64,000 nucleotides of DNA, taken from the NCBI RefSeq assembly GCF_030546575.1, contig NZ_JAUOTN010000004.1, forward strand, positions 434,001-498,000, in the 5' to 3' direction. Positions 44,025 to 53,460 of the stretch are shown here, piece after piece. Numbering within the stretch: the stretch's first letter is position 1; the number at the start of each line of letters is the position of its first letter. The stretch comes from Pontibacter coccineus (GTDB taxonomy: Bacteria; Bacteroidota; Bacteroidia; Cytophagales; Hymenobacteraceae). The translations under genes were made by a program, and so were the position numbers. Under the pieces are notes generated by a model. That model searched no databases, had not been told where the DNA came from, and saw only the letters and a list, made by a program, of their open reading frames with translations.

Positions 44025-45562
44025 CAGGCGGTTTTTCGTTTGCTGGTGATCAATCGATCTGCTAAAAATAGCAGAAAAGCCAGAAACACGAGCCAGGGGA
44101 TCAGGCTGTACTGCTGCTTCTCCGACTTATCTTTTTTGCTGAGCGGCTGCACGACGGTTGACTTCAGTTGTGTTTCATCCAGGGCACGGGCGTCGTAGTT
44201 GGAGGCGGCTTGCTGTGGCAGAAGCAAAGACAGCAAGAGTTCCGGCAGTTGTGCGCTCTGTCCCAGTTGGCTCCAGACCGGATTAAAACCGCTTCTGAAT
44301 TGATAGATCTTGCCCAAACCCAGTGGCTGTACGACAAGCAAAGGCTCGCCGGCAGTTGTCAGCCACACGGTGCTCGCTTCGCCTGGGTTTATACCTGCCT
44401 TGCTGTTGGCTATACCTGTTGCTGCAAGCTGGTGTATCCTGATTCTCTCTATACCTGAAGCAGCTAGCTGAGCTGTAATAGGCACAGGCTCCGAAGCTGA
44501 TTGCACCCACAATTTGGTGCCTTTTTCCTGCACCTGCCCTAACCACGAGCCGGGTACCTCTCCACCGTTCAGCCAAAATAACCAGGTGGCAGCAGTGTCG
44601 GGTTGAGTGGTGGTAGTGATTATATGTGTTTCGATAGGGACACCGGTGTAGGGGCTTATTGCCTGCACGGCCGCTTGCAGGTAGCGCACCTCTGCTTGTT
44701 GCGCTTTGTCGTGGGCTATACCTATGCGGAGTGGCTCTTTCTGAATGGCTACCGTTTGCGGAGCGCTGTTACCCCACTGTGCTGTAAGAGAATCTCTCTG
44801 CATGGCTAGTCTCACGGATTTGCCGTTAATATTCGCCTCCCGGGCAAGAGCAGCCACCTTCACAGCATTAAATTTAGTGCCCTCGCGAGTGCTTTGGCCT
44901 GTGATAAGCAAGAGACTGTCAATACTCAAGGTATAGGCAGCCTGAACCCAATGGGTGTTGCTTTCAAAGGCCACCGGAACCCAGCGGATGTTCTCCTGAA
45001 GTGGAGCTGGTATACCCTGAAAATGGCGTTGCTGATCGGAGGTGAACAGCCAGACACTGTCCTGCGCCTGCTCGTACTGCTGTGCCAGAGCGGGTAGTAG
45101 CCCCCAATGGTTGCCACTGCTCACAATAGAGTCTGTCGGGTTGTTACTCAGCACCTGCCAGTCTTCAGTAGGTATAACCTCAAAAGCTGGGGTATAGCGG
45201 TGCAAGGTATAGCCACGTTGCAACAGGGCGTCTACTATTGGTTTGATGCTACGGAGGGCGGTGCTATGTAACAGTTCAGGACTGATAAAGATAGCTTTCC
45301 GAGCCTGCTGCGTAGTCGGAGCGCCTTCCCACACCGGCTTTGCCAATGCCACTGCTAAGAGCAGCAGAATCAGGCAACGAAGTACCAAAAGCCAGATGTC
45401 ACTTAACCGGATACTGCTCCAGCGTTTGCTCGCCGATGGCTCCAGCCAGCGCAGGCTTCCTACCTTCACAGTCTTCCCCTGCCGCCTGTTCCACAGGTGG
45501 ATCGCGATCGGAACCAGTACAGCCGACGCTGCCAAAAGCCAGTATGGGGAAAGGAAAGTCAA
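44024..45562 (-). CDS. BatA-like protein with N-terminal double-transmembrane domain
   Basis: This 512-aa protein starts MTFLSPYWLLAASAVLVPIAIHLWNRRQG, then KRWSSIRLSDIWLLVLRCLILLLLAVALAKPVW. This is the N-terminal double-transmembrane domain (TIGR02226 / BatA type). The rest is extracytoplasmic, without a clear VWA MIDAS motif, and a last helix lies near 483-502. Known family members sit in aerotolerance-type (Bat) operons with MoxR and DUF58 proteins. It is part of the minus-strand cluster and overlaps the DUF4175 gene. Confidence 0.85.
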   Translation of the reverse strand: MTFLSPYWLLAASAVLVPIAIHLWNRRQGKTVKVGSLRWLEPSASKRWSSIRLSDIWLLVLRCLILLLLAVALAKPVWEGAPTTQQARKAIFISPELLHSTALRSIKPIVDALLQRGYTLHRYTPAFEVIPTEDWQVLSNNPTDSIVSSGNHWGLLPALAQQYEQAQDSVWLFTSDQQRHFQGIPAPLQENIRWVPVAFESNTHWVQAAYTLSIDSLLLITGQSTREGTKFNAVKVAALAREANINGKSVRLAMQRDSLTAQWGNSAPQTVAIQKEPLRIGIAHDKAQQAEVRYLQAAVQAISPYTGVPIETHIITTTTQPDTAATWLFWLNGGEVPGSWLGQVQEKGTKLWVQSASEPVPITAQLAASGIERIRIHQLAATGIANSKAGINPGEASTVWLTTAGEPLLVVQPLGLGKIYQFRSGFNPVWSQLGQSAQLPELLLSLLLPQQAASNYDARALDETQLKSTVVQPLSKKDKSEKQQYSLIPWLVFLAFLLFLADRLITSKRKTA

Positions 45563-45592
45563 GGAAGTTGAAAAAGTTAGAAAGGTGGAAAG

Positions 45593-46360
45593 TTAGAAAG
45601 GTTGGGAATTGGGTAGTTTGCCTACTCTGCTTAAAATGTTGAACGTAACCGTTGTGGTTTCTCCTTCGAAAGCATCCCGAAGTTGCTTTTCGACCAGCTG
45701 CACCGGATTGTAGCCTTGCTGCTTCTCGTAGTGTTTCACCGCTGACCAGGTGTTCAGGTAACCGATCAGGTCGTCGGGCGTCCAGGTATAGCGGCTGCTG
45801 AACTGCGGCAATTCCAATTCCTGAAAGGGGAATGGAATGGTGCGGTAGCCTTCGTCGAGGTAGTTGCGTTCCGGATCCCAGTAGCCGTCGAGCACTTTGT
45901 TGTAGAAGTGTTGTATTACATTATCCAGTGCGGGATGCGTGCTAAGCAAGCCATACCCGATCACAGCGATCACACCATCGGGCTTGAGTATCCGCTTCAC
46001 CTCCTGATAAAATCGATCAAAATCAAACCAGTGTACCGCCTGTGCCACCACGATCAGATCTGCAGACTGGTCAGGTAGCGAGGAATTCTCGGCCTGCTCT
46101 ACTCTGTAGCTAATGTTGGGCAGCTGCGCAGCATTCTTCAGCTGGTTCTCACTGATGTCAGTAGCTACTACCTGGTTGAAAAGTGGGGCAAGCATACCCG
46201 CTACCTGCCCGTTACCCGTGGCGCAATCCCAAGCCAGCTGCCGGGCTGGCGCTAAACCGGCCAACTGTGTCATTAGCTCTTGAGGGTACGTGGGCCTATA
46301 CCTGGCATAGTCAGCGGCATGTCCTGAAAAGTTGTCTTTCACCATTCTTCTAGTATTCAC
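45593..46360 (-). CDS. Class I SAM-dependent methyltransferase
   Basis: This 255-aa cytoplasmic methyltransferase has a Rossmann core. Motif I is LAWDCATGNGQVAG (about 42-55), the acidic loop is VVATDISENQL (about 63-73), motif IV is DLIVVAQAVHWFD (about 101-113) and motif VI is LKPDGVIAVIGYG. It resembles UbiE/Coq5-like or trans-aconitate methyltransferase-type enzymes. The CATGNGQ and AVHWFD signature is shared with small-molecule methyltransferases. The substrate is unknown. It interrupts the MoxR cluster between the DUF58 and BatA-like genes, which is unusual, and may be an insertion into the operon. Confidence 0.88.
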   Translation of the reverse strand: MNTRRMVKDNFSGHAADYARYRPTYPQELMTQLAGLAPARQLAWDCATGNGQVAGMLAPLFNQVVATDISENQLKNAAQLPNISYRVEQAENSSLPDQSADLIVVAQAVHWFDFDRFYQEVKRILKPDGVIAVIGYGLLSTHPALDNVIQHFYNKVLDGYWDPERNYLDEGYRTIPFPFQELELPQFSSRYTWTPDDLIGYLNTWSAVKHYEKQQGYNPVQLVEKQLRDAFEGETTTVTFNILSRVGKLPNSQPF

Positions 46361-46418
46361 TCCATCTTAAATTCACTCATTCAATCATTCAAAAATCACT
46401 CATCCACTCAATCAGTCA

Positions 46419-47318
46419 TTAACTTAACAACAGCCTGTTCTTCAAAAAAGCTCTCAAGGCTTTGTCCAGCGGCTCGTCGGTCACGAAGCGATCGTAGGCG
46501 ATCTGGCGGTTGCGCATGGCTTTTTCGGTTTGCTGAAGCCAGTCCTGCAGTTTGGTCAGGTAGCTTTTGCGTTGCTCAGCGGTTCCTACCTGCATGGTCT
46601 GACCCGTTTCCAGATCTTCGAACGTCAGGGTGCCTTCAAACCTAAAATCCAGTTCGTTCCGACTCATCAAGTGGCACAAAAGCAATTCGTGCCGCTGCGC
46701 GCCCAGTTTATAGAGCAGGTCAGTTATTTCATGCTCGTGCTCATACAGGTCGGTTACAAACACGGTCAGTTCCTTCTGCCGGCGACCCGAGAACAGGTTG
46801 GCAGCTGTCTGGGCATCAGGGAAGCGTCCGGTTGGTTTGATCTCGGCGAGCTGGTGCCAGAAGCGCTGCAGGTGCATGTTGTCGGAGCGGGGCGTTAGGT
46901 TGATCAGCTGCTGTTCATGCAACACGTACAGGCCCACCGCATCGCCTTGCGTAGTGGCCAGGTAGGCGAGCGATGCTACCAGAAAGCGGGCGTAGTCCAT
47001 CTTCGTTAGGCCGTTCTCGTCCTCGTGCGCCATCGAAGCGCTGCCGTCCACAATAAAGCGTACGGTAATGTTGGTGTCTACTTCGGCTTCCCGGATGTAG
47101 TAGCGGTCGGAGCGGGCAAACATCTTCCAATCCAACTGGCGCAGGTCGTCGCCGGGCTGGTAGCTGCGGTACTGGCTGAACTCCAGTCCTGCTCCACGCC
47201 TGATGCTCTGATTCTGGCCGCTCAAAAAGCCCTCCACCACCGTTTTAGCCAATAGTGGCAGGTCCTTGATCGTGGCCAGCACCTTTGGGTCGATGAACTT
47301 GTGCCCTGTTTGTGACAT
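46419..47318 (-). CDS. DUF58 domain protein (VWA-like), MoxR partner
   Basis: This 299-aa protein of the DUF58 family has the conserved GLEFSQYRSYQPGDDLRQLDWKMFARSDRYYIREAEVDTN segment (about 43-82) and a VWA-like MIDAS FIVDGSASM (about 89-97). It partners MoxR ATPases, probably as a metal-dependent adaptor in chaperone-like complexes. It is encoded 12 bp after the 179-aa unknown protein and downstream of moxR. Confidence 0.92.
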   Translation of the reverse strand: MSQTGHKFIDPKVLATIKDLPLLAKTVVEGFLSGQNQSIRRGAGLEFSQYRSYQPGDDLRQLDWKMFARSDRYYIREAEVDTNITVRFIVDGSASMAHEDENGLTKMDYARFLVASLAYLATTQGDAVGLYVLHEQQLINLTPRSDNMHLQRFWHQLAEIKPTGRFPDAQTAANLFSGRRQKELTVFVTDLYEHEHEITDLLYKLGAQRHELLLCHLMSRNELDFRFEGTLTFEDLETGQTMQVGTAEQRKSYLTKLQDWLQQTEKAMRNRQIAYDRFVTDEPLDKALRAFLKNRLLLS

Positions 47319-47330
47319 ATAACAGTGAAG

Positions 47331-47870
47331 TTAAACCAGGCTCTGACGTAGTTTCAGATTAACTAGCTCTGCCTCTATCGTGGCTTCATCCAAAAGAATA
47401 TCCACTCCACCAATTAGCTCTTGGCGCACCCTAAGCATATACTTCTGCGTGTCTGTGTATAGCACAATGGCTGCATCGTAGTGTATAGGCTCGTCAAATT
47501 CCTGATTCCAATCCTGGTAAACCTCGATCAGCAGCACAGGGGTTGATAACACGCGTATTTCGGAGTGCTGCCCCGACTGCAGGAGTTTTTCGCACCGAAG
47601 CGGCATCCGGCTCTCCTCAATCTCAAACTCGTAAAACGTTGTGGAGGAGCGGGAAGTCAGCTTATAGTCTGCACTGATGTTGATAAAGCGGTGGTCCTGC
47701 TTGTTTTTGGTGAGGCCAATAGCAAACTCAGGCGCCCAGTAGGTGACCTTGCCGCCAGTGGCCTTTATTTTTATATGGTCAGTGAAGAAATAACAGATGC
47801 GCTCTCCTACAATCCTTTTCAGGAGTTGCGTGCCTGCGTCCGTCAGTTTTACGTTTTCTGTTTCTTGCAT
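47331..47870 (-). CDS. Unrecognised 179-aa protein between MoxR and DUF58
   Basis: This 179-aa protein is probably soluble, with no signal peptide or membrane helix. Secondary structure looks mainly beta, with strands such as YEFEIEESRMPLRCEKLL and VLLIEVYQDWNQEFDEP. I do not recognise a family. It sits in the operon between moxR (81-bp gap) and the DUF58 gene (12-bp gap), so a role with that complex is likely, but this is inferred from position only. Confidence 0.7.
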   Translation of the reverse strand: MQETENVKLTDAGTQLLKRIVGERICYFFTDHIKIKATGGKVTYWAPEFAIGLTKNKQDHRFINISADYKLTSRSSTTFYEFEIEESRMPLRCEKLLQSGQHSEIRVLSTPVLLIEVYQDWNQEFDEPIHYDAAIVLYTDTQKYMLRVRQELIGGVDILLDEATIEAELVNLKLRQSLV

Positions 47871-47951
47871 CTGTTTTCAGTTTCAGTTTGCCATATTGAG
47901 CTGCAATATCAGGCGCTCGTGCTGCAGTCGTAGCCCAACTATCGCAACCCC

Positions 47952-48947
47952 CTATACCAGGACCGCTTTGGGTAATTTTATGTGCTGCAGTAATTCCTCG
48001 ACCACCTTATCTGGCGTAATGCGCTCAGCCTCGGCCGTAAAGTTGACCAGTATGCGGTGGCGAAGCACCGGGAACGCCATTGTCTGTACGTCAGCGGTCG
48101 TCACGGCAAAGCGGCCCTGCAGTAATGCCCTTGCTTTGGATGTGAGAATAAGCGCCTGTCCTGCCCGCGGGCCCGCGCCCCAGCGTACGTAGCTTTTGAT
48201 GTGTTCGCTCGAGGTGGTATCGGGACGGGTGGCACGCACCAATTGGTTCACGTAAGTCAGCAGGTCGTCGCTGATGCTCACCTCCCGCACGAGTTGCCGC
48301 AACTGCAGGATCTCTTCACCCGAAATGGCCGGGTATACCTGCTCCTTTCGGGTGCCGGTGGTGCTAGTGAGGATGTTGAGTTCCTCCAGCTCGGTCGGGT
48401 ATTTTATTTTGATGTAGAGCAGGAAGCGATCCAGCTGCGCCTCGGGCAGCGGGTAGGTGCCGGCTTGCTCAATCGGGTTTTGGGTGGCGAGCAGGAAGAA
48501 GGGCTTTGGCAAGATATAGGTCGTGCCCGCATACGTTACTTCGTACTCCTGCATGGCCTCCAGCAGGGCAGCCTGCGTCTTGGGCGGCGTCCGGTTGATC
48601 TCGTCGGCCAGCACGATGTTAGCGAAGATCGGTCCTTCATTGAACTTAAAGAATCGCTTGCCGGTAGCATGGTCCTCTTCCAGCACCTCTGTGCCAAGGA
48701 TGTCTGTCGGCATCAGGTCTGGCGTGAACTGGATGCGACGGAAGCTGAGGTCCATGGCGTTGGATAAAGTGCGTACCAGCAGGGTTTTGGCCAGACCCGG
48801 TACGCCCTCGAGCAAGCCGTGTCCGCCCGCCAAAAGCGTAATCAGCACCTCGTCGAGCACTTCCTCCTGCCCCACGATCACTTTCTGTATCTCCTGCTTG
48901 AGCTGTGGCAGCTTGCTGAGGAGTTGGTTTAAGTCTTGTTCAGTCAC
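47952..48947 (-). CDS. MoxR-family AAA+ ATPase
   Basis: This 331-aa AAA+ ATPase has Walker A GVPGLAKTLL (about 39-48), Walker B NIVLADEINRTPPKTQAALLEAMQE (about 108-132), the sensor segment FFLLATQNPIEQAGTYPLPEAQLDRF and a C-terminal lid with ALLQGRFAVTTADV. MoxR proteins act as chaperones that mature or activate envelope or metal-containing complexes, often with DUF58 and VWA proteins, which follow here. It is the key enzyme of the cluster. Confidence 0.95.
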   Translation of the reverse strand: MTEQDLNQLLSKLPQLKQEIQKVIVGQEEVLDEVLITLLAGGHGLLEGVPGLAKTLLVRTLSNAMDLSFRRIQFTPDLMPTDILGTEVLEEDHATGKRFFKFNEGPIFANIVLADEINRTPPKTQAALLEAMQEYEVTYAGTTYILPKPFFLLATQNPIEQAGTYPLPEAQLDRFLLYIKIKYPTELEELNILTSTTGTRKEQVYPAISGEEILQLRQLVREVSISDDLLTYVNQLVRATRPDTTSSEHIKSYVRWGAGPRAGQALILTSKARALLQGRFAVTTADVQTMAFPVLRHRILVNFTAEAERITPDKVVEELLQHIKLPKAVLV

Positions 48948-49077
48948 GGGTTTCTAATTATTAATGACGAATGAATAATGATTAATAATTAATAGTTATT
49001 CAAGAGGATTACTGAAGAATGGTCGTGTGAAGAATCCTTTACAGGGATATTAGTCATTACTCATTCACTATTATTCA

Positions 49078-49695
49078 TTAACTAGTCAGCGCATACATAA
49101 TGATGTTCACGCCAAACTTGGTATTATCTTCTGCCAGCCAGCGTTTGTTCCTAAAGTCGTAGTCCCACTCGCAGCCGTAGTCTTTGTTGCTGTAGAGCAC
49201 CCCGATCCTGCCGTTTACCTCAATCGCCTTCAGGTAGTCGTGCACCAGGTCGTCGCCCCAGCCGTTGAGCTCGAACGATGTGGTGGGTGGGCCCTCGTCA
49301 AAAGTAAAAAAGCTGTTATATACCTTGTGGTTGTTCGGAATCTTCTTGAGTGCACTCTGTCCGAATATCTGCTTCATCTGCTCCTCAAATGAGCGAGCAA
49401 ACAGTCCGTCGATGTCGTGGTTGCAGTCGTCCACGAACACGAAACCGCCGTTGCGCACGTAGGTCTCAAAGTTCTGCCGCTCCTTCTGGTTGAACTGCAC
49501 CAACCGGTGGCCGCTCATATAGCTGAAAGGATAATTGAACAGTTCGGCACTGTCCAGCGGAATCACCTTCTCCTGCTCGTTCACTTTCACCGTCGTGTAC
49601 TCGATGAGCGAATGCAGCAGATTACTCGGCATACGCGGGTCGGTATCCCAGTTGCCGGAGCGGTACTGCAGTCGGACGAAGGTGAAAGGTTGCAA
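49078..49695 (-). CDS. DUF4159 domain protein
   Basis: This 205-aa protein has the DUF4159 signature: FVRLQYRSGNWDTDPRMPSNLLHSL, then FVFVDDCNHD (about 118-127) and a C-terminal GVLYSNKDYGCEWDYDFRNKR. It looks cytoplasmic, with no signal peptide in this short form. The fold resembles class I glutamine amidotransferases without a catalytic Cys. It precedes moxR by 130 bp in the same cluster. Confidence 0.88.
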   Translation of the reverse strand: MQPFTFVRLQYRSGNWDTDPRMPSNLLHSLIEYTTVKVNEQEKVIPLDSAELFNYPFSYMSGHRLVQFNQKERQNFETYVRNGGFVFVDDCNHDIDGLFARSFEEQMKQIFGQSALKKIPNNHKVYNSFFTFDEGPPTTSFELNGWGDDLVHDYLKAIEVNGRIGVLYSNKDYGCEWDYDFRNKRWLAEDNTKFGVNIIMYALTS

Positions 49696-49752
49696 TTTGG
49701 ATAGTTTAGGGTTTTATACTTTAAGCGTTTATTTGCTTGGTAATAAACTAAA

Positions 49753-50256
49753 TCAAAGGATCTTCTCCGGGTCTAGATCGGCTGTTTTAAGAATAAGTTT
49801 GTAGGCATCTAAAAATTCATTCAAATTCCTTTTTTCAGTTTCATAGTCTGGTGTGTTCACATGATAAGTAATGCCTGTGCCATTTGCTCCATAATATATG
49901 GAACAAGAAGCTCCATCTAAAAGTGAAGGGTGCGGGCCGCCAATAATGTCTGTTGGCCTTATTTTCTGCAGTGAGGTGACAAGCGCCTGAAACTGCCCTT
50001 CTGTTATTGCTATTCTCTTCTCCGTTGGCTTGGTTTCCGGTTTTAAAGAATTAGGGTTTATTTCTAACCACGTAGATACAGATTCTACTCTTACACTATA
50101 GCTAGTATGCGTATCGCGGGAAATGTGGACTTTAACACGAGCATTATCCGGTCTGACTGCAGTACTATATTCCAGTTCTATAATTCTGACCTCTTGGCTA
50201 AAAGCAGCGGTTAAGGACAAAAAGCTTATGAATATTAATGATAGCACTGCTTTCAT
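49753..50256 (-). CDS. Exported unknown protein, 167 aa
   Basis: This small protein has a signal peptide (to about residue 20, LTAAFS). The mature part begins QEVRIIELEYSTAVRPDNARV and seems mainly beta with a C-terminal helix. No family was recognised. It sits between the TldE-like gene and the DUF4159 gene. The DNA here is noticeably richer in A+T than the neighbours, which could mean later acquisition. Confidence 0.65.
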   Translation of the reverse strand: MKAVLSLIFISFLSLTAAFSQEVRIIELEYSTAVRPDNARVKVHISRDTHTSYSVRVESVSTWLEINPNSLKPETKPTEKRIAITEGQFQALVTSLQKIRPTDIIGGPHPSLLDGASCSIYYGANGTGITYHVNTPDYETEKRNLNEFLDAYKLILKTADLDPEKIL

Positions 50257-50297
50257 AGTGAGTTAGCTTGTCATTCATAATCTCTTGGTATGAAAAG

Positions 50298-50329
50298 GAA
50301 TGCCGTACACAAATTTGCATACGGCATTC
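50298..50329 (-). terminator. Hairpin after the TldE-like gene
   Basis: A perfect 10-bp stem GAATGCCGTA (50298-50307) with TACGGCATTC (50320-50329) has a 12-base loop. On the minus strand it is followed by CCTTTTC, only a weak T-run. Confidence 0.55.
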
Positions 50330-50347
50330 AAGGTATACGGTAGCTGA

Positions 50348-51664
50348 TTACACCGCGTCAGACAAGCTGGTGAAGGTGAAGTCGCGGATTTTCATTGGAG
50401 GCACCAGGTTGCCGTCGATGCGCTGCGGACGACCCAAAGCCTCCAGGTTATTGAGCATGATGATCGGGCTCTCGTTGAAGCGGAAGTTCTTTACCGGGTA
50501 CTGGATCTTGCCATTTTCGATGTAGAAGGTACCGTCACGGGTAAGGCCGGTGTAGAGCAGTGTCTGCGGGTCTACAGAGCGAATGTACCACAGGCGCGTC
50601 ACCAGGATGCCGCGCTTGGTACTCTTGATCATGTCTTCCAGTGTCTGGTTGCCACCTTCCATCACCATGCCGCCTGGGTTGGGAACCGATTTGGCACCAG
50701 TTTTCTCCGCCCAGAAACGGGAGTTGTACAGGTTCTTGATTACGCCTTTCTCGATCCAGGTGGTCTTCTCGCGCGGACGGCCATCGCCGGCAAACGGAGC
50801 AGACGGAATTTCAGGGTGTGCCGGGTCAGAATACACGGTAATGCGCTCGTCCACCAATTTCTCTCCCAACTTGGTCTTGCCACCGGGCTTGCTCAGGAAG
50901 CTACGGCCTTCTTCGGCATTACGCTGGTCCATGTTGCCAAACATGTTACGCAGCAGATCGATGGAAGCAGCTGGCTCCAGAATGACGGTATACTTGCCTG
51001 GTTCCAGTGCTTTTGCATTGCGGGAATTCACCGCCTTGCTGGCCGCAATCTGGGAGGCAGCGCCTGTGTCGAGCTTGCTCACATCGCTGAAGTCCTGCGT
51101 CACGTAACCGGAGCCGGTGCCATCCTCCGTACGCATGGTCACCGAGAAGTCGACTATAGTAGACGGATGGTAAGCAAAAAGCCCTTTGGAGTTGAGTCGC
51201 GACATGAAGCTGGTCGAGTGCTCCAGGAAGCCAGCGGCGGTCAGGCCTTTGTCGGCAGCCGCTTTTATACTTTTGGCAGCTGCATCGGCTCGGTAGGCGG
51301 CGTCTATTTTGGCAGTGCTGTCGAAGTGCGCTTTGGTGGTGATGTACTTTTGAGGCCCCAGCATGGGCACGTACTCCGGGCTCTCCGGCGCGATGCGCGC
51401 AATCTCCTCGGCGCGACGCACCACTTTCTCCAAAGAGGCATCGTCAAACTCGTTGATCGTCGCTACGCCAGATCGTTTTCCGAAGCGCGACTCTACCGAC
51501 ATGGCCACGTTCTCCTCGGCCCCGCTGGTAGATACTTCGTTTCGGGCGTAGCGGATGTTGCCGCCATTATTGCCGGTCAGCGTGACCTCACACTCATCGG
51601 CTTTTGAGTAAGCCAGCGCTTTTTTAAGCAAAGCCTCTGCTTGTTCTCTTGTATATATTGCCAT
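50348..51664 (-). CDS. TldE/PmbA-like protein (TldD family partner)
   Basis: This 438-aa protein of the TldD/PmbA family starts MAIYTREQAEALLKKALAYSKADECEVTLTG and has GNNGGNIRYARNEVST typical of the family N-domain. It lacks the HExxxH metal motif seen in TldD, so it is the TldE/PmbA-type subunit. TldD and TldE form a heterodimeric peptidase that acts on unfolded peptides and matures some ribosomally made peptides. It is encoded right after the TldD gene. Confidence 0.88.
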   Translation of the reverse strand: MAIYTREQAEALLKKALAYSKADECEVTLTGNNGGNIRYARNEVSTSGAEENVAMSVESRFGKRSGVATINEFDDASLEKVVRRAEEIARIAPESPEYVPMLGPQKYITTKAHFDSTAKIDAAYRADAAAKSIKAAADKGLTAAGFLEHSTSFMSRLNSKGLFAYHPSTIVDFSVTMRTEDGTGSGYVTQDFSDVSKLDTGAASQIAASKAVNSRNAKALEPGKYTVILEPAASIDLLRNMFGNMDQRNAEEGRSFLSKPGGKTKLGEKLVDERITVYSDPAHPEIPSAPFAGDGRPREKTTWIEKGVIKNLYNSRFWAEKTGAKSVPNPGGMVMEGGNQTLEDMIKSTKRGILVTRLWYIRSVDPQTLLYTGLTRDGTFYIENGKIQYPVKNFRFNESPIIMLNNLEALGRPQRIDGNLVPPMKIRDFTFTSLSDAV

Positions 51665-51813
51665 CTTATTTTTAGTTAAGAGTTATGAGTTGAGAGTTAA
51701 AAGTTGAGAAGCAATAACAGGTATAGCTATACCTATGAACAAGGCTTTTTACTGAGCAAGAGTCCATTTTACAGACTCCTAACTCATAACTTTTAACTCT
51801 GAACTTAAAATCG
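51665..51813. repeat. Spacer between tldD and tldE-like genes with nested inverted repeats
   Basis: At the centre is a 16-bp palindrome AGGTATAGCTATACCT (51719-51734) made of two copies of the dispersed motif. AACTC-, TTAAC- and GTTAAGAG-type low-complexity stretches on the left (51674-51707) resemble, in reverse complement, those on the right (51778-51806). Confidence 0.7.
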
Positions 51814-53460
51814 TTAGATTTTACGAGCTGTATTGATCACGTTCACGCCATTGAAGCGGGTATGGGCAGAGCCGTGCGATACTGCGCTTACCTGGCTTGG
51901 CTGACCCTTGCCATCGAAGAACGAGCCGAACAGGCGGTAATCGCTTTCGTCACAAGAACCCGCGCAGGAGTTCCAGAACTCTTGCGTGTTGCTCTGGTAA
52001 GCCACGTCCTCGAGCATGCCCACAATCTTGCCTTTGCTGATCTCGTAGAACGCCGTGCCGCCGAACTGGAAGTTGTAGCGTTGCTGGTCGATCGAGTAAG
52101 AACCGCGTCCGGCAATGTAGATGCCTTTGTCAACGCCGCTGATGAGCTGGTCCACGTTCATCTTCTGCTTGCCCGGTGCCAGCGACACGTTTGGCATGCG
52201 CTGGAACTGCACCGAGCTCCAGTTGTCGGCATAGCAGCAGCCATGCGACTCCGGCTCATTGATGATGTGCGCCTGGTCGCGGATGGCCTGGTAGTTCACC
52301 AGTATACCGTCTTTGATCAGGTCCCACTGCTTGGTCTTCACGCCTTCATCGTCCCAGCCTACCAGGCCAAGCGAGCCCTTCTGGGTCTTGTCTGCAAAGA
52401 TGTGCACCTTGTCGGAGCCGTATTTGAAGTTCTTGGATTTCCACTTGTCCAGTGTCGCGAAGGAAGTACCGGCGTAGTTGGCTTCGTAGCCCAGTACACG
52501 GTCAAGTTCCAGTGGGTGACCTACTGATTCGTGGATGGTCAGGCCGAGGTGGTTCGGATCCAGTATGAGGTCATACTTGCCAGCTGCCACGGATTTGGCT
52601 GTGAGTTTCTCTTTGGCTTGCTTGGCGGCCAGGGCGGCATCCTCCAGCATGTCGTAGGCATAGCGGTAGCCCATCAGGCCAGTGCCTTCCGGTCCTTTTA
52701 TCTTCTCGCTTGCTTTTGGCACCATGTACTCCCAGCCCATCCCCATTGGGGCACTCAGGGCCTCACGGGTTCTGAACTTACCGCTGGCTTTGTCTACGGC
52801 GGTTACCGTAAAGTTTGGCCAGATGCGGTGGATGTCCTGGTCGATGTAAGAGCCGTCGGTGGAGGCAAAATACTTCTGCTCGTTTACCTGGAAGAGAGCT
52901 GAGTTCACGAAGCTGGCCCCGTTCTCCATGGCCTTGGCGTTGGCGGCCAGCAGCAGGTCAGCTTTCTCGTTTATGGGCACTTCAAAGGCATTTTTCTCGA
53001 TTGGCGTTTTCCAGCTTACCTCGCCGTAGCTCTTCACTGGCGCCAGTCTTACCGGCTCTTTCTGCAGTTTGGCGTTGGCTTTGGCAATGGCTACGGCCTC
53101 CTGCGCAGCTTTGGCTATACCTTTGTCAGTCACGTCGGAGGTGGCAGAAAAGCCCCAGGTGCCGTTGGCCAGCACACGCACACCTACGCCATAAGACTCG
53201 GCGTTCACGATGTTCTGCACTTGCTTCTCACGCGTGAAAACATACTGCTGCAGGTAGCGGCCTATGCGCACATCGGCATAGGACGCGCCGCTTGACTTGG
53301 CTGCGTTCAGGGCTACATCTGCCAGTCGCTTTTTCAGGGCCGGGTCTACCTGTTCCAGCGCTCTCTCGGGTGAGATGATATCGCCGAAGACAGGTATGGA
53401 AGGCATCATGAGCCCGCCGAACCCGAGCGCCGATAGCTCGATAAAATGACGTCTTTTCAA
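51814..53460 (-). CDS. tldD: TldD metallopeptidase with Tat-type signal
   Basis: This 548-aa peptidase of the TldD family has the zinc motif HESVGH near residue 310. The N-terminus MKRRHFIELSALGFGGLMMPSI carries twin Arg (KRRHF) followed by a hydrophobic stretch, a Tat-export signal, so this TldD is probably exported folded. E. coli TldD is cytoplasmic, so the signal is notable. Catalysis would need the TldE-like partner encoded 149 bp downstream, which has no visible export signal. Confidence 0.9.
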   Translation of the reverse strand: MKRRHFIELSALGFGGLMMPSIPVFGDIISPERALEQVDPALKKRLADVALNAAKSSGASYADVRIGRYLQQYVFTREKQVQNIVNAESYGVGVRVLANGTWGFSATSDVTDKGIAKAAQEAVAIAKANAKLQKEPVRLAPVKSYGEVSWKTPIEKNAFEVPINEKADLLLAANAKAMENGASFVNSALFQVNEQKYFASTDGSYIDQDIHRIWPNFTVTAVDKASGKFRTREALSAPMGMGWEYMVPKASEKIKGPEGTGLMGYRYAYDMLEDAALAAKQAKEKLTAKSVAAGKYDLILDPNHLGLTIHESVGHPLELDRVLGYEANYAGTSFATLDKWKSKNFKYGSDKVHIFADKTQKGSLGLVGWDDEGVKTKQWDLIKDGILVNYQAIRDQAHIINEPESHGCCYADNWSSVQFQRMPNVSLAPGKQKMNVDQLISGVDKGIYIAGRGSYSIDQQRYNFQFGGTAFYEISKGKIVGMLEDVAYQSNTQEFWNSCAGSCDESDYRLFGSFFDGKGQPSQVSAVSHGSAHTRFNGVNVINTARKI

